Source: Candidatus Chryseopegocella kryptomonas
GTDB taxonomy: Bacteria > Bacteroidota > Ignavibacteria > Kryptoniales > Kryptoniaceae
Reading direction: 5' to 3'
Length of the DNA: 64,000 bases
Assembly (NCBI RefSeq): GCF_001536065.1
Contig: NZ_CZVW01000006.1
Coordinates: forward strand, 1 to 64,000
A program made the position numbers and the translations under genes. A model generated the notes under the pieces. It was given only the letters and a program-made list of their open reading frames with translations, was not told where the DNA came from and did no database searches. This document shows positions 59,773 through 64,000 of this stretch, one piece after another. How positions within the stretch are numbered: position 1 is the first letter of the stretch; every line of letters begins with the position of its first letter.

Positions 59773-61018
59773 TTTTCTCTGGTTTTCTTTTGATGTAGTT
59801 AAATCCTTCAAGATTAAAGTTTGATTCTTTCCCTTGGACAAGTTCTTCGGGGTAATAAACTCCTTCAATCCCGCCTATGATTTTTATCCTGTGCATTTTT
59901 CCGTCTTTGAACTTAATCCAGACGCTGTCGCCACTCACATAATTTACGCCGTTTGGTTTTCTTTCGTTTGTTTCATCGGTTTCAAAAATATAATACAAAC
60001 TCATTGCGTTTTTTTCAACATAAACTTCGTCAATTTTGTTTTCTTTAAATTTAATTCGCATCGTTTTTCCTTTCAATTGATTGAATCTTTCTGGGTAAGA
60101 TGAATCTGCGGGGTCAATTGCAAACGCCGAGCCATAGACATAAACTTCGTCAATTCTTCTATCTTTCAACTTAACAACTATTGAATCGCCCGAGATTTGG
60201 CTGTTTTCATACCATACAACTGGATTTCTCCACAGGATTATCAGTTCTTTTTTATCGTAGTAGAAAACATCACCGCAAACTGCGGAAAGATTTCCACGCA
60301 CGATTATAACGCTATCAGTTGCTGAAAACATGCTTATGTTTGTATCACGAAATGCCTCCATAAACTTGCCGATCACGATCAAAGTGTCAATTTCTCCACT
60401 TGATGAAGTATCAATTTGAACAAGTTTCGGGTTATTTTTTATAACGCTGTATTTTGTGCTATCGTAGTTTTCAAAATATCCGCCGTAGATTGTGATGTTG
60501 TTTTCAAGATTTGTGATTGCTACATTGCCAACCGCAATTGATTTTTTCTCTGTGCGATAATAAAAGAGTTGTTCTGCGGTTATGATCGTTGTTGAGTCAA
60601 CAAGTTTAACATTTGATTTGAAGTTTGCGATTTTTTTCTGTGCGTCGTAGTTTCCGTAGTTTGCTTCAAGCGTTGTTCTTCCATCTGTGAGTTTAACATT
60701 GCCTTCGCATAATGCAATTTTTTTATCCCCAAGATAAACTCCCTGATTTGCTTCAAGGATCAGTGTATCCTGTTTTACCTTCAAATTTCCGTATGCTTCA
60801 ATTCTATTTTCATCAACATACTGGATTGCTCTATCACACCAGACATAGATATTTTCGTGTTTTAGATGGACATTCCCGATGAGTTCTCTTACAGTTTTTG
60901 AGTCAAATTTTTTGCCGACTAAACTATCAGCGTGGATTAGTTCAACGAGTTTCTTTTGCTGTGAAAAAAGTTGAAGCGTTGCAAACAGACAAACAGCGAT
61001 GTATTTAAGACATCTCAA
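59741..61018 (-). CDS. lptA: OstA/LptA-like periplasmic LPS transport protein (long form)
   Basis: 425 aa with a signal peptide ([20 protein letters not shown]). The beta-jellyroll repeats of the OstA family are clear ([78 protein letters not shown]). It is about twice the length of E. coli LptA, as usual for the OstA-like form in FCB bacteria. It bridges LPS across the periplasm and is cotranscribed with lptB. Confidence 0.88.
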   Translation of the reverse strand: MRCLKYIAVCLFATLQLFSQQKKLVELIHADSLVGKKFDSKTVRELIGNVHLKHENIYVWCDRAIQYVDENRIEAYGNLKVKQDTLILEANQGVYLGDKKIALCEGNVKLTDGRTTLEANYGNYDAQKKIANFKSNVKLVDSTTIITAEQLFYYRTEKKSIAVGNVAITNLENNITIYGGYFENYDSTKYSVIKNNPKLVQIDTSSSGEIDTLIVIGKFMEAFRDTNISMFSATDSVIIVRGNLSAVCGDVFYYDKKELIILWRNPVVWYENSQISGDSIVVKLKDRRIDEVYVYGSAFAIDPADSSYPERFNQLKGKTMRIKFKENKIDEVYVEKNAMSLYYIFETDETNERKPNGVNYVSGDSVWIKFKDGKMHRIKIIGGIEGVYYPEELVQGKESNFNLEGFNYIKRKPEKNAKLEIVWVK

Positions 61019-61046
61019 GGCGATGAAAAATTTTGCTTTTTGTTTT

Positions 61047-61052
61047 TATAAT
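61047..61052 (+). promoter_or_regulatory. Candidate -10 box upstream of the peroxidase gene
   Basis: TATAAT at 61047-61052 in the 132-bp divergent region between lptA and the cytochrome cluster, about 100 nt before the peroxidase start. No matching -35 element found. Confidence 0.3.
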
Positions 61053-61150
61053 TTGGTCAAAATTTTCTCAAATAGCAAAAAGAATCTTGCTTTGTTGGGG
61101 GTGATGAAGATGGAATAAACGGACTGGGTTATTTGTCTTATAAAGTGAAG

Positions 61151-62332
61151 ATGAAAAATAAAATTCAAGCGACGACCATGCAAAGGTTGAGAAAATTTTA
61201 CCAATTGGTTTTGCTTTTCGTCGTTTTCATTCTTTCATTTACCTTTTTCACAGAAAGACAGGCAAAGTCAAGTGCAAAAGTAAGTTATGAAGTTAAAATT
61301 CCACTTGGCATTCCGAAAGATTTGTGGGAAATTTTTGTCCCGCCAGATAATCCGATAACCCCTGAAAAAGTTGAACTCGGGAGGAAATTGTATTTTGACA
61401 AGCGACTTTCGGTTGATAACACAGTTTCCTGCGCAACCTGTCATGATCCGAAATTTGCTTTCACAGATGGGAAGAAAGTAAGTGAAGGTGTGAGGGGTCA
61501 AAAGGGGGCAAGAAATGCTCCGACGGTTTTGAATGCTATGTTTTTTGAGCAACAATTCTGGGATGGTAGAGCCCCAACGCTTGAGGAACAGGCGAAACAA
61601 CCGATAATCAATCCAGTTGAAATGGGGATGCCAGATCATGATGCGGTTGTTAAGAAATTAAAAGGAATTCCAGAGTATGTGGATGCGTTTAAAAAAGTTT
61701 TCGGTGGTGAGATAACAATTGACAGAGTTGCACAGGCGATCGCCGCTTTTGAGAGAACTCTTTTGACTGGAAATTCACCGTTTGACAGATTTATTGCTGG
61801 TGATCAAAATGCAATAAGTGAATCAGCAAAGCGTGGGTGGCAACTTTTCCAAGGTAAAGCAAGATGTATAACCTGCCACGAATTTAACCGTTCAAATCCT
61901 TTCTTCACGGACAACAAATATCACAACATTGGCGTTGCGATGAATAAAGAGGGATTTGCTGAACTTGCCAGAAAAGCCGAGCAACTTGCCAAGCAGGGAC
62001 AACTTGATAAGAGAAAACTTGACGAACTTGCGCTTGATCCAGCATATTCAGAGCTTGGGAGATTTCTCGTGACATTTAACCCCAAAGATATTGGTGCTTT
62101 TAAAACCCCAACTTTGAGAAATGTTGAACTTACAGCTCCATACATGCACGATGGTAGCGAAGCAACTCTTCTTGATGTAATTAAATTTTATAATCGTGGT
62201 GGAAATGAAAATCCAAATCTTTCTGGCGAGATGAGACCGCTGAACTTGACAGATGAAGAGATGAACGATCTTGTGGAATTTTTGAAGACGCTTACAGGTG
62301 AATTTCCAAAAGATTTTCCAGAAAACAAATAA
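61151..62332 (+). CDS. Di-haem cytochrome c peroxidase (CcpA/MauG family)
   Basis: 393 aa from the ATG at 61151; another ATG at 61178 is possible, and TTG at 61133 is less likely. An N-terminal hydrophobic segment (FYQLVLLFVVFILSFTFF) exports or anchors it. Two haem sites are seen: CATCH (VSCATCHDPKFAF) and CITCH (ARCITCHEFNRSN). FKTPTLRNVELTAPYMHDGS and LTDEEMNDLVEFLKTL close the second domain. It reduces H2O2 (or carries out MauG-type oxidation) in the periplasm. First gene of a redox cluster with a Tat metallophosphoesterase and a c-type cytochrome. Confidence 0.9.
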   Translation: MKNKIQATTMQRLRKFYQLVLLFVVFILSFTFFTERQAKSSAKVSYEVKIPLGIPKDLWEIFVPPDNPITPEKVELGRKLYFDKRLSVDNTVSCATCHDPKFAFTDGKKVSEGVRGQKGARNAPTVLNAMFFEQQFWDGRAPTLEEQAKQPIINPVEMGMPDHDAVVKKLKGIPEYVDAFKKVFGGEITIDRVAQAIAAFERTLLTGNSPFDRFIAGDQNAISESAKRGWQLFQGKARCITCHEFNRSNPFFTDNKYHNIGVAMNKEGFAELARKAEQLAKQGQLDKRKLDELALDPAYSELGRFLVTFNPKDIGAFKTPTLRNVELTAPYMHDGSEATLLDVIKFYNRGGNENPNLSGEMRPLNLTDEEMNDLVEFLKTLTGEFPKDFPENK

Positions 62333-62356
62333 CAAACAAAAGGAGGTGCAATCATT

Positions 62357-63508
62357 ATGCCGAAAATGCCAAGCGAGAGAAAAGAAGAGCAGTATTTGAA
62401 GGAAAGAGAGGAATTTTTCAAGATGTTGCCGAAGTTGAACCGAAGGCAATTTCTTAAAGTTGCGATGGCATCTGCTGCGGTTGCGCTTGCAAAAAATCAG
62501 TTCCCACCGCATTCCTTCCAAATTGTTGAAGCAGTTGAAGCAAAACAGGGCGGTGGAACGGAGGTCAAATTTAGATTTGCTTATATTTCGGACACGCATC
62601 TTTATGAGCGAAAATTGAACGAAAGATTTGTGAGAGCAGCTTTAAAAGCAGTTCAAGATGTAAATGCCCTTGACCCACAGCCAGATTTTGTTCTCTTCGG
62701 TGGGGATCTTGCACAACTTGGTCAACCAGAGGAGTTAAAGCTTGGAAAGGAAATTTTAAGCGAACTCAAACCGAAACTTTATATGATGGTTGGAGAACAC
62801 GATTGGTATCTTGATCTTGGAGAAAAATGGATTGAGCTTTTCGGTCAACCGTATTATTCATTTGATCATAAGGGAGTGCATTTTATTGTGTTAAATTCTG
62901 TGCTTGTTGATGATTACTGGACTGAGTCAAAGATGACGCCGATGGAAAGAATGAAGTTTATGGCTCAACTTGACAATCCGAAAGGAAGACCGTTTACGGT
63001 TGGAAGAGGTTATGGTGATGTTGGTAAAAAGCAATTTGAATGGTTAAAACAGGATTTAGCGAAAGTTTCAAAGGATACACCGATAGTTGTGTTTTCGCAT
63101 TCACCACTTTACAAGTATTACAAGCCGTGGAACTTCTGGACAGATGATGCCGAAGAGGTTCAAGCATTGCTTAGACCATTTAAGAATGTCACCGTTATCC
63201 ACGGTCATACGCATCAACCAGTTTTCAACAAGATCGGAAACATAAACTTTTATGGGATGCTTTCAACCGCCTGGCCTTGGCCATATGCTCCAACGGGACT
63301 TCCAAAACTGACAATTAAAATGAACAGGGCAGATCCATTTGATCAATTTGATGGTTGCGGTGATGGAACTGTTGAGGTTCTCGCAAATGGAAAAGCAAAT
63401 AAAATTTATAACCTTTGGAGCAGAGAACCGATGAAAGTCACCGCAAGATATCTTGAATCAGGTGGAAAGGAGGAAGTTCCACCAGTTCCAGCTGATCCAT
63501 CGTTTTAA
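62357..63508 (+). CDS. Tat-exported metallophosphoesterase
   Basis: 383 aa with an AAGGAGGTG site before the ATG. The Tat signal is NRRQFLKVAMASAAVALA (residues 28-45), preceded by a long charged n-region. The calcineurin-like domain shows YISDTHLYE, FGGDLAQLG, VGEHDWYLD (Glu replaces the usual Asn), VFSHSPL and IHGHTHQP. Tat export implies folding, with its metals, in the cytoplasm. Sandwiched between a di-haem peroxidase and a c-type cytochrome, an unusual context that hints at a periplasmic redox or phosphoester task. Confidence 0.88.
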   Translation: MPKMPSERKEEQYLKEREEFFKMLPKLNRRQFLKVAMASAAVALAKNQFPPHSFQIVEAVEAKQGGGTEVKFRFAYISDTHLYERKLNERFVRAALKAVQDVNALDPQPDFVLFGGDLAQLGQPEELKLGKEILSELKPKLYMMVGEHDWYLDLGEKWIELFGQPYYSFDHKGVHFIVLNSVLVDDYWTESKMTPMERMKFMAQLDNPKGRPFTVGRGYGDVGKKQFEWLKQDLAKVSKDTPIVVFSHSPLYKYYKPWNFWTDDAEEVQALLRPFKNVTVIHGHTHQPVFNKIGNINFYGMLSTAWPWPYAPTGLPKLTIKMNRADPFDQFDGCGDGTVEVLANGKANKIYNLWSREPMKVTARYLESGGKEEVPPVPADPSF

Positions 63509-63535
63509 AAATAAAATTTTAAGGAGGAATTTGTT

Positions 63536-64000
63536 ATGCTGAAAAAATTTTTCACCCTGTTTCTTCTTGTTGTGGTTGCAATTTTCTTGACTGGCGAAAA
63601 TGATTTAACCGCAATTGAAGGTGGCAAAGATGGGAAAAAATCAGATAAGAAGGTAATAACTGCGTGTGATGGTAAAACACAGGTCGTTTTAAATGATGTA
63701 AGCAAAAATGAAGTTATGCCAAAAGAAAAAGCGCAAGAAGTAGCAAGTATGCTTCTTGCTACTTATCAACAGCAGAAGAAATATCAATCAACCAAATTCA
63801 CACGCAGAGATTCATTGATATGGGAAAGGGAACTTAAAGCTATGATTGAGGAAGGTTACAAATGGTTTCATGATCCATCGCTTGGGACAAATGGAATTTC
63901 CTGTGATATGTGCCATCCCGATGCAACTGATACACATCCTGAGACATACCCGAAGTTTCAGATTCAGCTTAAAAAAGTTGCTTTGCTTCGTGATATGATC
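63536..64000 (+). CDS. c-type cytochrome, cut by the window edge
   Basis: 155 codons visible, open at the right edge. AAGGAGGA lies 7 nt before the ATG. The N-terminal signal segment is MLKKFFTLFLLVVVAIFLTG. A helical Lys-rich part follows, then RELKAMIEEGYKWFHDPSLG and one CDMCH haem site followed by HPDATDTHPETYPKF, which resembles SoxA/monohaem c-type cytochromes. Third gene of the peroxidase cluster. Confidence 0.85.
   Translation, partial: MLKKFFTLFLLVVVAIFLTGENDLTAIEGGKDGKKSDKKVITACDGKTQVVLNDVSKNEVMPKEKAQEVASMLLATYQQQKKYQSTKFTRRDSLIWERELKAMIEEGYKWFHDPSLGTNGISCDMCHPDATDTHPETYPKFQIQLKKVALLRDMI

Noticed and set aside
59773-59868. Longer lptB start at 59868
   Set aside because: It would lie wholly inside lptA and add residues not typical of LptB; ATG at 59772 is sufficient.

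Overview
This is an AT-rich, gene-dense bacterial chromosome segment. Several features point to the Bacteroidetes/Chlorobi (FCB) side of the bacterial tree, probably the Ignavibacteria/Kryptonia neighbourhood. These are a type IX secretion C-terminal domain, TonB-dependent receptors, a CBM9/DUF5916 outer-membrane protein, a DUF2851 protein, BNR-repeat 'sortilin-like' secreted proteins, and an LptA/LptB pair that implies a Gram-negative envelope. Part of the genes have clear Shine-Dalgarno sites (e.g. before 42303, 62357, 63536 and 36423). The taxonomic placement is inference from gene content. No rRNA gene is present.

Layout. 1-276 holds the right-hand end of a CRISPR array without cas genes. 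471-6291 carries a secreted prolyl oligopeptidase, radA, a SemiSWEET-like protein, rdgB and hemL. 6369-11696 encodes a large BNR-repeat secreted protein and a TonB receptor. 11773-14542 is a complete DctPQM TRAP transporter, followed by tRNA-Ser(TGA). 14751-18117 is a compact putative nitric-oxide-response unit: an FNR/DNR-type palindrome, a hemerythrin HHE-DUF2249 protein and two NnrS-like membrane proteins. 18194-25178 holds a very large TPR protein, a helical protein of unknown role, obg and a degenerate galactokinase-like protein. 25180-31075 is mostly minus strand: a DUF5916 protein, a metal-type (ZnuD-like) TonB receptor with a small His/Cys-rich partner, and an amidohydrolase. The intergenic region at 31150-31267 shows an unannotated minus-strand small-RNA candidate with a near-consensus promoter and a strong terminator.

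31438-36423 has a lipoprotein, a modular type-IX-secreted protein whose frame breaks twice, an NSS symporter whose frame breaks in a G8 tract, and its tiny MetS-like partner (43 aa). 36621-45343 is mostly housekeeping: HAD phosphatase, PgpH-type HD phosphodiesterase, XerC/D recombinase, M20 dipeptidase, speD-speE, and DUF2851. 45356-48281 is a translationally coupled minus-strand trio (metallophosphoesterase, FN3 lipoprotein, orphan ABC ATPase). 48420-52702 has an inositol-monophosphatase-like enzyme and a giant outer-membrane protein. 52808-57829 starts a surface-polysaccharide set (rfbB, a WbpA-like UDP-sugar dehydrogenase, a Wza-like export protein) plus a frame-broken EamA transporter. 57875-61018 is mnmA converging on lptA-lptB. 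61151-64000 is a periplasmic redox cluster (di-haem peroxidase, Tat-exported metallophosphoesterase, truncated c-type cytochrome) running off the right edge.

The most noteworthy signals are the small RNA candidate, the NO-response unit with its correctly placed palindrome, the GHMP 'pseudokinase' coupled to obg, and four single-base-insertion frame breaks. The last are either assembly errors or slippage loci. I did not find an obviously new multi-gene defence or mobile system.
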